In this document: piece after piece, positions 50,384 through 59,718 of the stretch | Position numbering within the stretch: the stretch's first letter is position 1 | Layout of the letters: every line of letters starts with the position of its first letter | From: Sutcliffiella horikoshii | GTDB lineage: Bacteria; Bacillota; Bacilli; Bacillales; Bacillaceae_I | Assembly (NCBI RefSeq): GCF_020524325.1 | Contig: NZ_JAIVKY010000012.1 | Coordinates: 26,642-90,641 of the forward strand | Length of the DNA: 64,000 nt | Direction: 5' to 3' | Position numbers and translations under genes: made by a program | The notes under the pieces: model-generated | Database searches by the model: none | What the model was told of the DNA's origin: nothing | Seen by the model: the letters and a program-made list of their open reading frames with translations, nothing else

Positions 50384-50457
50384 ACGTTTCTCTTGCACAC
50401 TTTTCCTCATATATGATATTCTATAAAGAAACACATTTTTACAGGAGGGAGATATTA

Positions 50458-51009
50458 ATGAGAGAAGTAACACTTACAGATATTTTTACACACCCTATTA
50501 CACAGAAGTACTTGAAGCGCTCCGGAGTTGCACATGCCCTTGAAGTGGCCAACCATGCCTTTCATTTGGCCTTTAAGTATAATGTAAGCGTAGATTTGGC
50601 TACGAAAGCCGCCCTTCTGCACGATATTGGACATTATGAATGGTATCGCCAAGGAAAATGGGACTATGAGCTTTACAGAGAAAATGATATCCATGCAATT
50701 AAGGGAGCAGAACGTGCCCACAAGTTATTGATTCGCTTGGGAGAAAACCCGCAAAATGCTAAAAAGATTTCTGTTGCAATCCTATTGCATACAGATTCCT
50801 ACCTGCCTGAAATTGACGTCAAGAGAAGTCCTTTACAAAAAGTAGTGAAGCTTGCAGACGAAATGGATGAGGAAAAAGGCGGAAACCACCACTATAAACA
50901 AATTGATAAATCCACTGCGCTTGAAAAAATTAACTACCTTGATCAACTCGTCGAACATTACCTCCCAAAACAACAACTATCATCACCTTCACAGGAACAA
51001 TCAATGTAA
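50458..51009 (+). CDS. HD-domain phosphohydrolase
   Basis: 183 residues. The metal-binding His/Asp set is H..HD..H..D: VAHALEVANHA, AALLHDIGHYEW, HAIKGAERAHKLL, LLHTDSYLP and LADEMDE. These mark a small HD hydrolase acting on nucleotides or signalling molecules. ATG at 50458 chosen with GGAGGGAG ahead. Single gene; a weak hairpin follows. Confidence 0.83.
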   Translation: MREVTLTDIFTHPITQKYLKRSGVAHALEVANHAFHLAFKYNVSVDLATKAALLHDIGHYEWYRQGKWDYELYRENDIHAIKGAERAHKLLIRLGENPQNAKKISVAILLHTDSYLPEIDVKRSPLQKVVKLADEMDEEKGGNHHYKQIDKSTALEKINYLDQLVEHYLPKQQLSSPSQEQSM

Positions 51010-51064
51010 TCTATAAGAGGTAGCCGATGCTGCCACCTCTTCACTTGCAAATTTTTGAAAACCT

Positions 51065-51943
51065 TTACTTGGCAAGATAATATTCATACCCACCTACCAC
51101 CCTAAATCCAGTATTCTCATAGAGCTTTATTGCTCCTTCATTTTTCACGTCCACATCCAACCTTATAGCTTTTTCAGGATATCTAATTTTAATGTCGCTT
51201 ACTATTTTCTCAATTATCGCACGGCCGTAACCTTTTCCCCTATGGGTCGGAGTAATCGCATATGCGCTTAAATACAATGATTTCTCTTCATGACTTACTG
51301 TTATTGTCGCGATGGGAGTGGTATCTATATGGACAAGAAATAGCTCGAATCCCGGATTTAGAGTATTACGTTCAATTAGGCTTTTCAAATTTTCATCCGT
51401 AGGCGCAACATCAAATCCGTCCGATAAAAGTCTCAATATTATGGCTGTTTCAGAAAGATTGGCTTTTTTAATGGACATGTTTTGCAGAAGACAATCGTAT
51501 TTTTTGTGGTATTTTTCATGGTACTCCATGGTGAACTTAGAATACACGTAGGTCGCTTCCATTTTTAACGCAAGGTGAATTGCCGCGTCAGACATTGCAG
51601 GACAAACAAAAAGCACTTCGTTTGCATCACGTGCCGATGTGATTTCCTTTGCACTTTCAAGTAACCCGCTAAACATCCCTTGGTTTCTGTATTGTGGATG
51701 GATCATTCCCGCAAGCTCCATCTTTTTCGGATCAATGAAAGAAAACAACCCTAAAAACCCAATTAATTCTTCTTTCTCCCGTGCCAAAATTAAATAAAGA
51801 TGGGTGCAGCCCCCTTTTTGAAACATAGATAAATTTATACTGGTACTTATTTCAAAGCCATCAAAAGATTCGCATGTTTCCAGGAGTTCAACAACTTCTT
51901 GATATTCCTTTTTAGACAGGTTGTTTGTTTTTGTTATTTCCAT
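51065..51943 (-). CDS. GNAT family N-acetyltransferase (two GNAT-like halves)
   Basis: 292 residues. The first half (~1-150) looks like a degenerate GNAT fold (LILAREKEELIGFLGLFSFI, MIHPQYRNQGMFSGLLESA) and the second half (~160-292) is a complete one (SLYLSAYAITPTHRGKGYGRAIIEKIV, AIRLDVDVKNEGAIKLYENTGF). Both acetyl-CoA loops Q/RxxGxG/M are readable. Substrate unknown. Single gene. Confidence 0.83.
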   Translation of the reverse strand: MEITKTNNLSKKEYQEVVELLETCESFDGFEISTSINLSMFQKGGCTHLYLILAREKEELIGFLGLFSFIDPKKMELAGMIHPQYRNQGMFSGLLESAKEITSARDANEVLFVCPAMSDAAIHLALKMEATYVYSKFTMEYHEKYHKKYDCLLQNMSIKKANLSETAIILRLLSDGFDVAPTDENLKSLIERNTLNPGFELFLVHIDTTPIATITVSHEEKSLYLSAYAITPTHRGKGYGRAIIEKIVSDIKIRYPEKAIRLDVDVKNEGAIKLYENTGFRVVGGYEYYLAK

Positions 51944-51978
51944 CGTTTGCCCCCATTTTTTTCATGCTTTTCTAAAAC

Positions 51979-52011
51979 ACAAAACACCCATATGACATTA
52001 TATGAGTGTTA
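51979..52011 (-). terminator. Terminator of sco gene
   Basis: Minus strand AACACTCATAT, loop, ATATGGGTGTT then TTGTGTTTT. Confidence 0.7.
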
Positions 52012-52035
52012 AAGGCAAAACGTAATAATCCGATG

Positions 52036-52620
52036 TTAATCTGTAACTTTTTCCAAGTCTTCCACAATTTCTTCTAACGGCACATCCAAGCCACTATAGG
52101 ACTCTCGTACAAATCCTTCTTTATCCACTAAGAAGATACTTGTACTGTGCATATATTGATCCGAACCGTCTTCTTTTGAAGCCGGCACCATAAACGATAC
52201 ATTCGCAAATCGCTCTATCGTTTCCTGGTCATAACCTGTGACAAAATCCCATGTCTGATAATCAGCTTCATACAAATTCCCATATTCCTTTAAAGCTTCC
52301 GGGGTATCCTCCTCAGGGTCGATGCTAAATGAAACAATTGGCACTTCAACTCCCGCATCTTTCATTTCTCGCTGCACCCTTGCCATATTGGCCGTCATCG
52401 GAGGACAAACCGTATCACAGTTAGTAAAAATAAAATTAGCTAACCAAAATTCCCCTTCATGTTTAGAACTGGTAAAGGTCTGTTTATCTTGATTTACTCC
52501 ATCAAGCTCTCCAACCTCAAGTTTCATTGAAAATTCTTCATCTAAATTAACTTCACTGCTTCCACAACCAGCCAGAGAAAAAAAGATTACAAATGATAAT
52601 ATTGGCCAAAGTCTTTTCAA
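52036..52620 (-). CDS. SCO1/SenC family copper chaperone lipoprotein
   Basis: 194 residues. Lipobox SLAGCGSS, then a thioredoxin-like fold with the copper motif FTNCDTVCPPMTANMA (CxxxC) and the distal His in SDQYMHSTSIFLVD. Inserts copper into the CuA site of cytochrome oxidase. TTG at 52620 is chosen: GGAGGAA lies ahead and it begins the hydrophobic signal (MKRLWPILSFVIFFSLAGC). Follows the ABC operon but is separated from it by a terminator. Confidence 0.9.
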   Translation of the reverse strand: MKRLWPILSFVIFFSLAGCGSSEVNLDEEFSMKLEVGELDGVNQDKQTFTSSKHEGEFWLANFIFTNCDTVCPPMTANMARVQREMKDAGVEVPIVSFSIDPEEDTPEALKEYGNLYEADYQTWDFVTGYDQETIERFANVSFMVPASKEDGSDQYMHSTSIFLVDKEGFVRESYSGLDVPLEEIVEDLEKVTD

Positions 52621-52640
52621 GGATATTCCTCCAAACTCAT

Positions 52641-52676
52641 AAAAAAGTGTCGAGACCATTATAGCCCGACACTCTT
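52641..52676 (-). terminator. Terminator of ABC operon
   Basis: Minus strand AGTGTCGGGC, loop, CTCGACACT then TTTTTTA. Confidence 0.78.
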
Positions 52677-52684
52677 ATGAAATT

Positions 52685-53680
52685 CTAGTTAACAAATTGT
52701 GAATCAATGAAATCTTTAAAGTCAGGCTTTTCCTTCAAGAATTTAAGTTCAAATGATGAGTTTGCAAATTCCTGCACCACTTCTGCATCTACTTCATGAG
52801 TGAAGCGAATTCTTTCCCAAGCAGAATCAATCACTTCTTTTGAAAGTTCTTGGTTCGTCAGCTCCTTAATAGAACGGATTGCTATTTCTTTTGCTTCTTC
52901 TGGGTTTTCCGAAATGAAGTCCACTGACTCTTGATGCGCATCCACTAAACTTTGTACAAGCTCTTTATTTTCATCAATCAGCTTCCCACTTGTTACAAAA
53001 ATGGTATTTGGTAACGTAGTACCGAAAGAAATTTCACTACTATCAACTAAAATGTTAGCTCCATGCTCGATGGACAATAAGGAAGCCCATGGCTCAGGAA
53101 CTGCTGCTGCATCAACACTTTCCGCTTCAAACATTCCGGCATATTGTGCAGGATTTCCAGTAACATGCTTCATACTTCCGCCAATACGAGCGGAGGAAAG
53201 ACCGTAGTCTTGTAAGAATGTTTCCATTTGAACGTCATGCGTACAACCAACTCCAGGCGTGATAAACGTGGCACCATCAAGCCCCTCTACAGAAGTAATG
53301 CCACTTTCCTTGCTTGCAATGATGACCGTTCCACCAGAAGAAGCTCCAGCTACCACTTTCACATCTGCTCCGCTCACATAATTGTTCATTGCTGGACCAG
53401 GACCAACTAAACCCGCTTGAATGTCCCCTGTTTTCAATGCCGTCATAAATGCGCCACCATCAGGGAAGGTCTTGTATTCGACTTCATACTTGTCGCCCAA
53501 AGCTTCTTCGTACAAAGCTTTCTCTCGAGCAACCATTGCTGGCACGTGATCAATATTAGGAAAATATCCAATAACCACTTTCTCTTTGCCATTTGATCCA
53601 CTTGTGCTGGAACCGCAACCAGTAAGGACCCCCATTGCTAATAAAAATAATGCACTAATAATTAACCAACCTTTTTTCAT
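52685..53680 (-). CDS. ABC transporter substrate-binding lipoprotein (SsuA/NMT1-like)
   Basis: 331 residues. Lipobox VLTGCGSS, then a two-lobed periplasmic-binding fold of the SsuA/NrtA/THI5 group: VVIGYFPNIDHVPAMVA, GDIQAGLVGPGPAMNNYV, VAGASSGGTVIIAS. ATG at 53680 chosen with GGAGGAAAAG ahead. Third gene of the ABC operon. Substrate could be a sulfonate, taurine, nitrate or thiamine precursor; no adjoining monooxygenase gene settles it. Confidence 0.88.
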   Translation of the reverse strand: MKKGWLIISALFLLAMGVLTGCGSSTSGSNGKEKVVIGYFPNIDHVPAMVAREKALYEEALGDKYEVEYKTFPDGGAFMTALKTGDIQAGLVGPGPAMNNYVSGADVKVVAGASSGGTVIIASKESGITSVEGLDGATFITPGVGCTHDVQMETFLQDYGLSSARIGGSMKHVTGNPAQYAGMFEAESVDAAAVPEPWASLLSIEHGANILVDSSEISFGTTLPNTIFVTSGKLIDENKELVQSLVDAHQESVDFISENPEEAKEIAIRSIKELTNQELSKEVIDSAWERIRFTHEVDAEVVQEFANSSFELKFLKEKPDFKDFIDSQFVN

Positions 53681-53704
53681 TTCTTTTCCTCCCATACTCT
53701 TAAT

Positions 53705-54460
53705 TTATGAATCTAAGCCCCAGCGTTTGATGACATTTTTCTCGAAGCGCTGGAAGATAACTAGATCAACCACTGAACCGATTACACAAATGATGATAAT
53801 AACGCCGAAAACCAAGCTCATTTGACCGAAATCAGCTGCATATTTCAACGTGTATCCTAACCCAGGCCCCATACTCAGTAATTCTGCCGCCATGAGAGCA
53901 CGCCAGGCAAATGCCCATGCAAGCCTCGCTCCTGTCACCGCGTATGGCACGGATGCAGGTAAAATAATCTTCCAAAACATTTCCACACCGCTTGCTCCCA
54001 TGGTGGAAGCAGCTTTTATATATAAAGGCGGGACACTTTTAATTCCCATTCTCATATTAATTGTCATAACGAGTGTTCCGCCTAAAGTTACGATAAAAAT
54101 GATGGCCGTTTCATTAAAACCAAACCAGATAATTGCTAAAGGCAACCAAACAATACTAGGTACACTTTGCAGTGCAAGAACAAGCGTCCCAACCGTTTCA
54201 TCCGCCGTTTTCGACTTGGCAAGCCAAATCCCTAGCAGAGTTCCGATAATGAGTGCCAAAAACAGTCCCACTCCGAGGCGCTTAAAACTAGCCCCTAAAT
54301 CATAGAGTAATGTTTTGTCCATAAACCCTTGGTATAGTGCGACTGCTACATTTGTTGGTTTTGGCATCACTGCTGGTGACCACCCAATAAGCAACACCAC
54401 CACTTCCCAAATGATAAATAAGGAGGCGAAGAATATGAGGCGTTTTACTCCAGCTTTCAT
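53705..54460 (-). CDS. ABC transporter permease (SsuC-like)
   Basis: 251 residues, six membrane segments. Cytoplasmic EAA loop AASTMGASGVEMFWKIILPASVP fits the SsuC/TauC/NrtB group. Starts with ATGA overlapping the stop of the ATPase gene, so tightly coupled. Second gene in a unit ATPase-permease-binding protein. Confidence 0.9.
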   Translation of the reverse strand: MKAGVKRLIFFASLFIIWEVVVLLIGWSPAVMPKPTNVAVALYQGFMDKTLLYDLGASFKRLGVGLFLALIIGTLLGIWLAKSKTADETVGTLVLALQSVPSIVWLPLAIIWFGFNETAIIFIVTLGGTLVMTINMRMGIKSVPPLYIKAASTMGASGVEMFWKIILPASVPYAVTGARLAWAFAWRALMAAELLSMGPGLGYTLKYAADFGQMSLVFGVIIIICVIGSVVDLVIFQRFEKNVIKRWGLDS

Positions 54461-55239
54461 CGTCTCAACTCCTCCTCTACAACCTTATCAATCTCCGTTT
54501 CCAACATTGCGCTGATTTGTGATTCTAGTAATGCAACCTCTTCATTTGTCCGTAAGCGAGGACGGGGCGCATCTACTTTGATGTCTGCAATAATAGTTCC
54601 AGGTCTTGTTCCCATCACAAGAATCCGATCTGAGAGTTTAATTGATTCATGAATGCTATGTGTGACAAACAATACGGTTTTCTTTGTCTGCAACCAAATC
54701 GTTTCCAGTTCTTGTTGAAGACGCAAACGCGTTTGTTCATCTAATGCGCCGAACGGTTCATCCATTAATAGAACCGTCGGATCCATGGCTAAAGCTCGGG
54801 CAATAGATACTCTTTGCTGCATCCCACCTGATAATTCATGTGGATATTGTTTGAGGTTACTGCCTAGCTGCACCATTTTTAAGTAATGAAGGGCTTTCTT
54901 TTCTCTTTCTTCCTTGTCTTTCATATCACGGATGGCAAAAAGGACATTTTCTTCCACGTCCATCCACGGAAACAAAGCAGCCTGCTGAAACACCATCCCT
55001 CTATCTTTTCCAGGCTTTGTAATGACTGATCCCTTCAGTCGGATTTCTCCTTCTGTTGGTTTAAGTAATCCGGCCACCATAGAAAGCAAAGTGGACTTCC
55101 CACAGCCAGAAGGCCCTAGAATGGAAACAAACTCCCCCTCTTGTATGTCAACATTTATAGATGAAAGTACTGTATTATCAACATTTTGTTGAGTATATAC
55201 TTTTGTAATATCTGATATTTGTAAAAACAACCTATGCAC
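54457..55239 (-). CDS. ABC transporter ATPase (SsuB-like)
   Basis: 260 residues. Walker A GPSGCGKST, Q-loop GMVFQQAALFPWMDV, signature LSGGMQQRV, Walker B VLLMDEPFGALD and switch His FVTHSIHE are all present. First gene of the operon, with a sigma-A promoter 60 bp upstream. Overlaps the permease gene by 4 bp. Confidence 0.92.
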   Translation of the reverse strand: MHRLFLQISDITKVYTQQNVDNTVLSSINVDIQEGEFVSILGPSGCGKSTLLSMVAGLLKPTEGEIRLKGSVITKPGKDRGMVFQQAALFPWMDVEENVLFAIRDMKDKEEREKKALHYLKMVQLGSNLKQYPHELSGGMQQRVSIARALAMDPTVLLMDEPFGALDEQTRLRLQQELETIWLQTKKTVLFVTHSIHESIKLSDRILVMGTRPGTIIADIKVDAPRPRLRTNEEVALLESQISAMLETEIDKVVEEELRR

Positions 55240-55250
55240 CTACTTTACAC

Positions 55251-55326
55251 TTTTCACATAATCCTTATTAGTTTAATCGGATTAATTGGATAAAATATAT
55301 TATATAACGTATGTGAAAAAGGTCAA
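55251..55326 (-). promoter_or_regulatory. ABC operon promoter with flanking inverted repeat
   Basis: Minus strand TTGACC (55321-55326), 16-bp spacer, TATAAT (55299-55304). TTTTCACATA (55251-55260) and TATGTGAAAA (55310-55319) form a perfect 10-bp inverted repeat 49 bp apart; the second arm lies in the promoter spacer and the first in the 5' untranslated region. A two-site operator is plausible. Confidence 0.6.
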
Positions 55327-55487
55327 TATATTGACAGAAAATATTTTTTAATTTTCACCCTTTTTACTGGAGTGTAAGTTGTCGACACTAGAGCTTAACA
55401 TTCAACAAATTGGATACAAATATGATATGATAAACGATAAAGCGCTTACCACAATATAGACAAAGGCATCACAGGAGGTAATGAACA

Positions 55488-56213
55488 ATGGGTAAAAATG
55501 TTGGGCGTATTGAAGAGTTCACCCTTTACAGCAACGAACTTAAAGAAGAAATGACACTAATGGTATATACACCAGCTAACTATTCACCACTTTATAAATA
55601 CAACATCCTTATAGCCCAGGATGGAAAAGACTATTTTACACTAGGACGCATCGGAAGTACCACCGACAAATTGCTTGCCGCAAACGAAATGCAAAATACT
55701 ATTATCGTCGGTATCCCATACAAAGACGTTAAAGATCGTTGGGAAAAATACCATCCAGACGGAAGCAAAAACAGTGCATACATTCGCTTTCTTGCACATG
55801 AATTGACTCCATATATCGATGAGAAATATCCATCCTATCAAATGGGAATGGGACGAGCTTTAATTGGCGATTCCTTGGCAGCAACTGTTTCTTTAATGAC
55901 CGCTTTGTCATATCCACATACATTCGGAAAAGTCATTATGCAATCCCCATATGTGGATGAAAAGGTCCTGAACAAAGTAGAAGACTTTAACCAACCTTCC
56001 TTCCTTTCTCTGTATCATGTAATCGGCACAAAGGAAACGGAAGTACCTACTACAAATGGAGAGAAGAAAAACTTCATCGAACCAAACCGTGCACTTCACA
56101 CAATAATGAAAGAAAAAGGATTCTCCGTTTATTACGAAGAATTTGAAGGCACACACACCTGGACCTACTGGCAACCAGACCTAAAACAAGCCCTTCCAAA
56201 AATGCTTTCGTAA
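55488..56213 (+). CDS. Esterase family protein (YjcH-like)
   Basis: 241 residues, alpha/beta hydrolase of the Esterase_D type. Oxyanion strand ILIAQDGKDYF, nucleophile elbow RALIGDSLAATVSL (GxSxA), catalytic His in EGTHTWTYWQ. AGGAGG site ahead of ATG. Substrate unknown. In B. subtilis yjcH, yjcG and yjcF are neighbours; here the same three follow one another, with a repeat between the first two. Confidence 0.8.
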   Translation: MGKNVGRIEEFTLYSNELKEEMTLMVYTPANYSPLYKYNILIAQDGKDYFTLGRIGSTTDKLLAANEMQNTIIVGIPYKDVKDRWEKYHPDGSKNSAYIRFLAHELTPYIDEKYPSYQMGMGRALIGDSLAATVSLMTALSYPHTFGKVIMQSPYVDEKVLNKVEDFNQPSFLSLYHVIGTKETEVPTTNGEKKNFIEPNRALHTIMKEKGFSVYYEEFEGTHTWTYWQPDLKQALPKMLS

Positions 56214-56224
56214 TTTTGTAAGAT

Positions 56225-56530
56225 CTTTCTGTAGTTTGGAGTGCATGATATGAGACTCCGGCGGTGGAAGCAATTGAAGAACCGAAATGTTAGGCACTTA
56301 TTTATTACTAGCTGTTGATTGAAGCAAAAGGCGAAGACTCCGGCGGGGAAGGAACGACAATGTTGAGACCCCGCAACGAATTGAGGAGGCCCAAGGTCGC
56401 CCCGCGGAAAGCGAAGCCGTTTGCGGAAATCAACAGTGGTGTCTACACATCATCTAAAATTAAAAAATCTTCCACTGACTTCAAGCGCAAGCGAATATCC
56501 TGAACCGGAAAACTACAGTAGTTGCACACA
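56225..56530 (+). repeat. Nested repeat cluster
   Basis: Outer fragments: GGAGTGCATGATATGAGACT at the left and AAGCGAATATCCTGAACCGG at the right, remnants of a class A/B copy. Between them is a class B repeat (56311-56436) with flanks that match those of the 32716-32934 element in outline (GAAGAACCGAAA at left, TTCCACTGACTTC at right). Confidence 0.55.
56311..56436 (+). repeat. Class B repeat (inner copy)
   Basis: GCTGTTGATTGAAGC to GGAAATCAACAGT, with GGCGAAGACTCCGGCGGGG and CCCCGCGGAAAGCGAAGC blocks. Confidence 0.75.
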
Positions 56531-56643
56531 TACTTATAGTTATTTAAGAATGAACGGGAAACTTATCTATTCTTTTGAAAAAAATTGCGATAAAATAAGA
56601 ACATAAGTTACTATATTGCAAACGCTAACAGGAGGGATATTGG

Positions 56644-57165
56644 ATGAAATATGGAATAGCTATTTTTCCGACAAAAAAATTACAAGATCTCGCAAATTCA
56701 TTTCGAAAACGTTATGACGCTCACTATGCACTAATTCCGCCGCACGTGACTTTAAAAACAGCTTTCGAAATTGATGAAAATGATATGAAATCAGTGACCG
56801 ATGAGCTTGGAGCTATCGCAAAAGACACGACACCAATCCCTTTAAACATCTATAAAGTGAGCTCTTTCGCTCCAGTAAACAATGTTATTTATCTTAAAGT
56901 CGATCCTACAGACGAACTGTTATCCTTACATGAAAAGCTTCATTCTGGTAAAGGATATTTCCAGGATAATCGTGAATTTTCCTATGTTCCTCATATAACC
57001 ATCGGACAAAATTTATCAGACGATGAACACTCTGATGTTTTAGGTCAATTAAAAATGACCAATATCGAGCATGAAGAGATGGTTGACCGTTTCCACCTTC
57101 TCTATCAATTAGAAGATGGCATGTGGACGGTTTATGAAACATTCCGCTTTGGAAAGGATTGCTGA
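56644..57165 (+). CDS. yjcG: YjcG family 2'-5' RNA ligase-like phosphoesterase
   Basis: 173 residues. The two HxT motifs of the 2H phosphoesterase fold are intact: PPHVTLK (His ~34) and VPHITIG (His ~117). Family members cleave or join 2',5' phosphodiesters; the in vivo substrate is unknown. GGAGGGATATTGG ahead of ATG. Three bp before the GNAT gene, so co-transcribed. Confidence 0.88.
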   Translation: MKYGIAIFPTKKLQDLANSFRKRYDAHYALIPPHVTLKTAFEIDENDMKSVTDELGAIAKDTTPIPLNIYKVSSFAPVNNVIYLKVDPTDELLSLHEKLHSGKGYFQDNREFSYVPHITIGQNLSDDEHSDVLGQLKMTNIEHEEMVDRFHLLYQLEDGMWTVYETFRFGKDC

Positions 57166-57168
57166 CCC

Positions 57169-57594
57169 TTGCATGTACAAGTTGTAGACTCAGAAAAAGA
57201 ACTACAGGATGCTTATTCTGTCAGAAAAACGGTTTTTGTAGAGGAACAAAATGTGCCTCTTGAAGAAGAAATTGATCGATACGAAGAAGACTCCGCCCAC
57301 TTTGTACTGTATGACGAGGACCAAGCAGTAGGTGCTGGTCGCTTTAGAATTGTAGAAGGCATAGGCAAGGTAGAACGAATTTGCGTCCTTCCTTCTCACC
57401 GCTCGTCTAAAGGTGCAGGGCGTCTTATCATGAATACCATTGAAGAATATGCCAAAACAAAAGAAATGCATGTATTAAAGCTTAATGCGCAAACACATGC
57501 GGAACCTTTTTACGCAAAACTTGGTTACGAAACGGTTTCCGACATTTTTATGGATGCTGGAATCCCTCATGTGACCATGACGAAAAACATCTAA
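57169..57594 (+). CDS. GNAT family N-acetyltransferase (YjcF-like)
   Basis: 141 residues. VRKTVFVEEQNVPLEEEIDRYE is the ElaA/YjcF N-terminal pattern; VERICVLPSHRSSKGAGRLIM contains the acetyl-CoA loop (RxxGxG), and PFYAKLGYETVSDIFMDAGIPHVTM the C-terminal strands. TTG start three bases after yjcG. Substrate unknown; the pairing with YjcG is conserved in Bacillus. Confidence 0.87.
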   Translation: MHVQVVDSEKELQDAYSVRKTVFVEEQNVPLEEEIDRYEEDSAHFVLYDEDQAVGAGRFRIVEGIGKVERICVLPSHRSSKGAGRLIMNTIEEYAKTKEMHVLKLNAQTHAEPFYAKLGYETVSDIFMDAGIPHVTMTKNI

Positions 57595-57638
57595 AAAGAT
57601 ATCTCTCCAAGGGGAACCTGCCGAGAGATATCTTTTTT
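57593..57638 (+). terminator. Terminator of yjcG-yjcF
   Basis: AAAAAGATATCTCTC, loop, GAGAGATATCTTTTTT. Confidence 0.87.
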
Positions 57639-57706
57639 ATTTTCATACTTTCTCCCATCCTTACTAATACTATTGTCAAGGACCCAACATAAAGGATGAC
57701 ATAATC

Positions 57707-58411
57707 ATGATGATGGACTACGGTCGTATTGCAGTAGAATTGGTAATTGGTTTCTTTGCACTTTTTTTCATCACCCAGATGCTCGGAAAAACACAAATCA
57801 CCCAAATAACTCCTTTTGACTTTATCTCCGCGCTTGTTCTAGGGGAACTGGTAGGAAACGCTTTATATGATAATGATATTGGTGTGATGAAAATCATCTT
57901 TGCATTGGGAATGTGGGGTATATTGATCTTTTTACTTGAAACGATTACACAGAAAATAAGGAAAACAAGAGGAATATTAGAGGGAAGACCATCTATCGTG
58001 ATACATAAAGGAGTCATCAGCAAAAAAGAATTAAAGAAATCTAAACTAGATATAGACCAACTTAGACATCTGCTCCGCTCAAAAGGGGCTTTCTCCATTC
58101 AAGAAGTAGAATATGCCATACTTGAAACAGACGGGACAGTGAGTGTGTTAAAAAAGCACCAATATGCTCAGCCTCTAAACGAAGACATGAATATTCCTTT
58201 AAAAAAGGTCACACTCCCTATACCGGTTATTTCTGATGGAGAAATTTTAATGGACAATTTAGATGAATTCAACCTGTCTGAGCAATGGCTGCTAAACGAA
58301 ATTAAAAAAATCGGCTACCATACCCCACAAGACATTATCTTTGCCGAATGGGAAGAAGGAAAGCCAATTTATGTGATGCCTTATTCAGAAGAAGATGCCA
58401 CGACCAATTGA
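57707..58411 (+). CDS. DUF421 (YetF/YcaP-type) membrane protein
   Basis: 234 residues. Three N-terminal membrane segments (VELVIGFFALFFITQML, FDFISALVLGELVGNALY, MKIIFALGMWGILIFLLE), then the DUF421 cytoplasmic domain (LEGRPSIVIHKGVISKKELKKS; SKGAFSIQEVEYAILETDG). Several Bacillus paralogues affect spore or envelope properties, but the function is unknown. Its end overlaps the opposing MBL gene by 31 bp. Confidence 0.9.
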   Translation: MMMDYGRIAVELVIGFFALFFITQMLGKTQITQITPFDFISALVLGELVGNALYDNDIGVMKIIFALGMWGILIFLLETITQKIRKTRGILEGRPSIVIHKGVISKKELKKSKLDIDQLRHLLRSKGAFSIQEVEYAILETDGTVSVLKKHQYAQPLNEDMNIPLKKVTLPIPVISDGEILMDNLDEFNLSEQWLLNEIKKIGYHTPQDIIFAEWEEGKPIYVMPYSEEDATTN

Positions 58412-59289
58412 TTACTGCGGACTATAAGCTCCACACGCCCTTCTTGAATCAATTTGGTTAAATATGCTGTCACCGCCGTTCGGAACAACATAAATGAAGG
58501 CACACTGCGGATGGTAATCCCTTTTTCCGTGCAAGCTAATGTCACTAATTGTTCAATGGAAATGCCGTCCTTCTCTTGATCCACCAGTGAGTATAATAAC
58601 TTTTCGATTTGGTGGTGAACCTGTATGTTTTCCTCAATAGTAGGATGAAAATCTTCCTCATAACTCCCGTGTCCTGGTACCGCTCCTATACAAGGGAGTT
58701 TTTTTATTTTCTCTAGGCTTTCTATGGTCTGTTTTGCGTCAACAATAAAAGGAATGCCATGTTTATGTAAGACTTCCACACCAAAATAGCCGTCAGCGGC
58801 AAACAGAATATCCTTAACAATCACGCCTATTTGATGGTAGCTGTGTCCTGGCAAATCCACTGTTTGAAAGCGGGACTCCCCAACTTTCACCTCACCTGCT
58901 TCTTCGAGAATTACATCCACCTTTATCGGCTTTCCTTCCAAAAACTTGTTACGCCATTCTGGGATGGGATTCACACCGTGAAACAGGTATAAGGGCTCTA
59001 GCATCGGTTCTTGAAGGATGGCGGCTTCAAACTTCGGCGCAATGGTATAGACCTTTTGCTGACCTTGCAAATACTCCGCTCCTCCATAATGGTCGGCATG
59101 TGCATGTGTGATGAAAAGATGCGTCAATGGAAGCTCTTTGCTTTTTAGAATTTTAAGCACTTTTTTCATCGCCTGTTCTTCTAGTCCAGCATCAATGAGC
59201 ATTCCTTCTCTTTCTGAAAATTTTACATAACCAATATTGACGGACCCTTGAAAATAATAAACGTTACTTGTTATTAGATGAAGCTCCAC
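58381..59289 (-). CDS. MBL-fold metallo-hydrolase
   Basis: 302 residues. Metal motif THAHADHYGG (HxHxDH), third His in VDLPGHSYHQIGV, Asp in FAADGYF and last His in VPGHGSYEE. The C-terminal ~80 residues are helical, as in glyoxalase II-like/RNase-Z-like hydrolases that act on thioesters or phosphodiesters. Substrate unknown. Overlaps the 3' end of the DUF421 gene in antisense. Confidence 0.88.
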   Translation of the reverse strand: MELHLITSNVYYFQGSVNIGYVKFSEREGMLIDAGLEEQAMKKVLKILKSKELPLTHLFITHAHADHYGGAEYLQGQQKVYTIAPKFEAAILQEPMLEPLYLFHGVNPIPEWRNKFLEGKPIKVDVILEEAGEVKVGESRFQTVDLPGHSYHQIGVIVKDILFAADGYFGVEVLHKHGIPFIVDAKQTIESLEKIKKLPCIGAVPGHGSYEEDFHPTIEENIQVHHQIEKLLYSLVDQEKDGISIEQLVTLACTEKGITIRSVPSFMLFRTAVTAYLTKLIQEGRVELIVRSNQLVVASSSE

Positions 59290-59318
59290 GTTACATACAC
59301 TCCCTAAATTTTGAACTA

Positions 59319-59582
59319 TTATATGGTTTCGTGAAAGAAACGTCCTTTTCCTGTTATGTCGGCCAATAATTTGTCAGAAATGCCAGAAGCCTGCTTCTCT
59401 TTTTTTCGATTAGCCTGATTGTGCTGTAAATTCTTATGGATTTCTTCCCATGATTGCTGGGGGTCTACCTTATAAAAAGTCGGCCTAAATACAGGATCAA
59501 GTTTAATTCGTTGTTTTTCTGAAACAGTTCGGTTCGCATATTGTGTGTAGGTATCCATTTGCACTGGTAAAACATATCCCAT
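59319..59582 (-). CDS. Hypothetical protein (87 aa)
   Basis: MGYVLPVQMDTYTQYANRTV..., a soluble basic protein with DPVFRPTFYKVDPQQSWEEI and a Lys-rich helix. ATG at 59582 chosen with GGGGAG ahead. Lies between the MBL gene (29 bp downstream, same strand) and the divergent helicase gene. Family not recognised. Confidence 0.65.
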   Translation of the reverse strand: MGYVLPVQMDTYTQYANRTVSEKQRIKLDPVFRPTFYKVDPQQSWEEIHKNLQHNQANRKKEKQASGISDKLLADITGKGRFFHETI

Positions 59583-59718
59583 CACATTTCTCCCCTTCCC
59601 TATTCTACCTATAATTTTCCCTGTTTTTTCATAACACAAACTTCCTTTGACTCGTGTTCTCTCTATATAATATGTGTTAATATGGATAAGATTGACGGTT
59701 ATAAAGGAGTCTACACGT

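Noticed and set aside
51010..51045. Terminator after the HD gene
   Set aside because: AAGAGGTaGC/GCcACCTCTT can fold but no T-tract follows on either strand.
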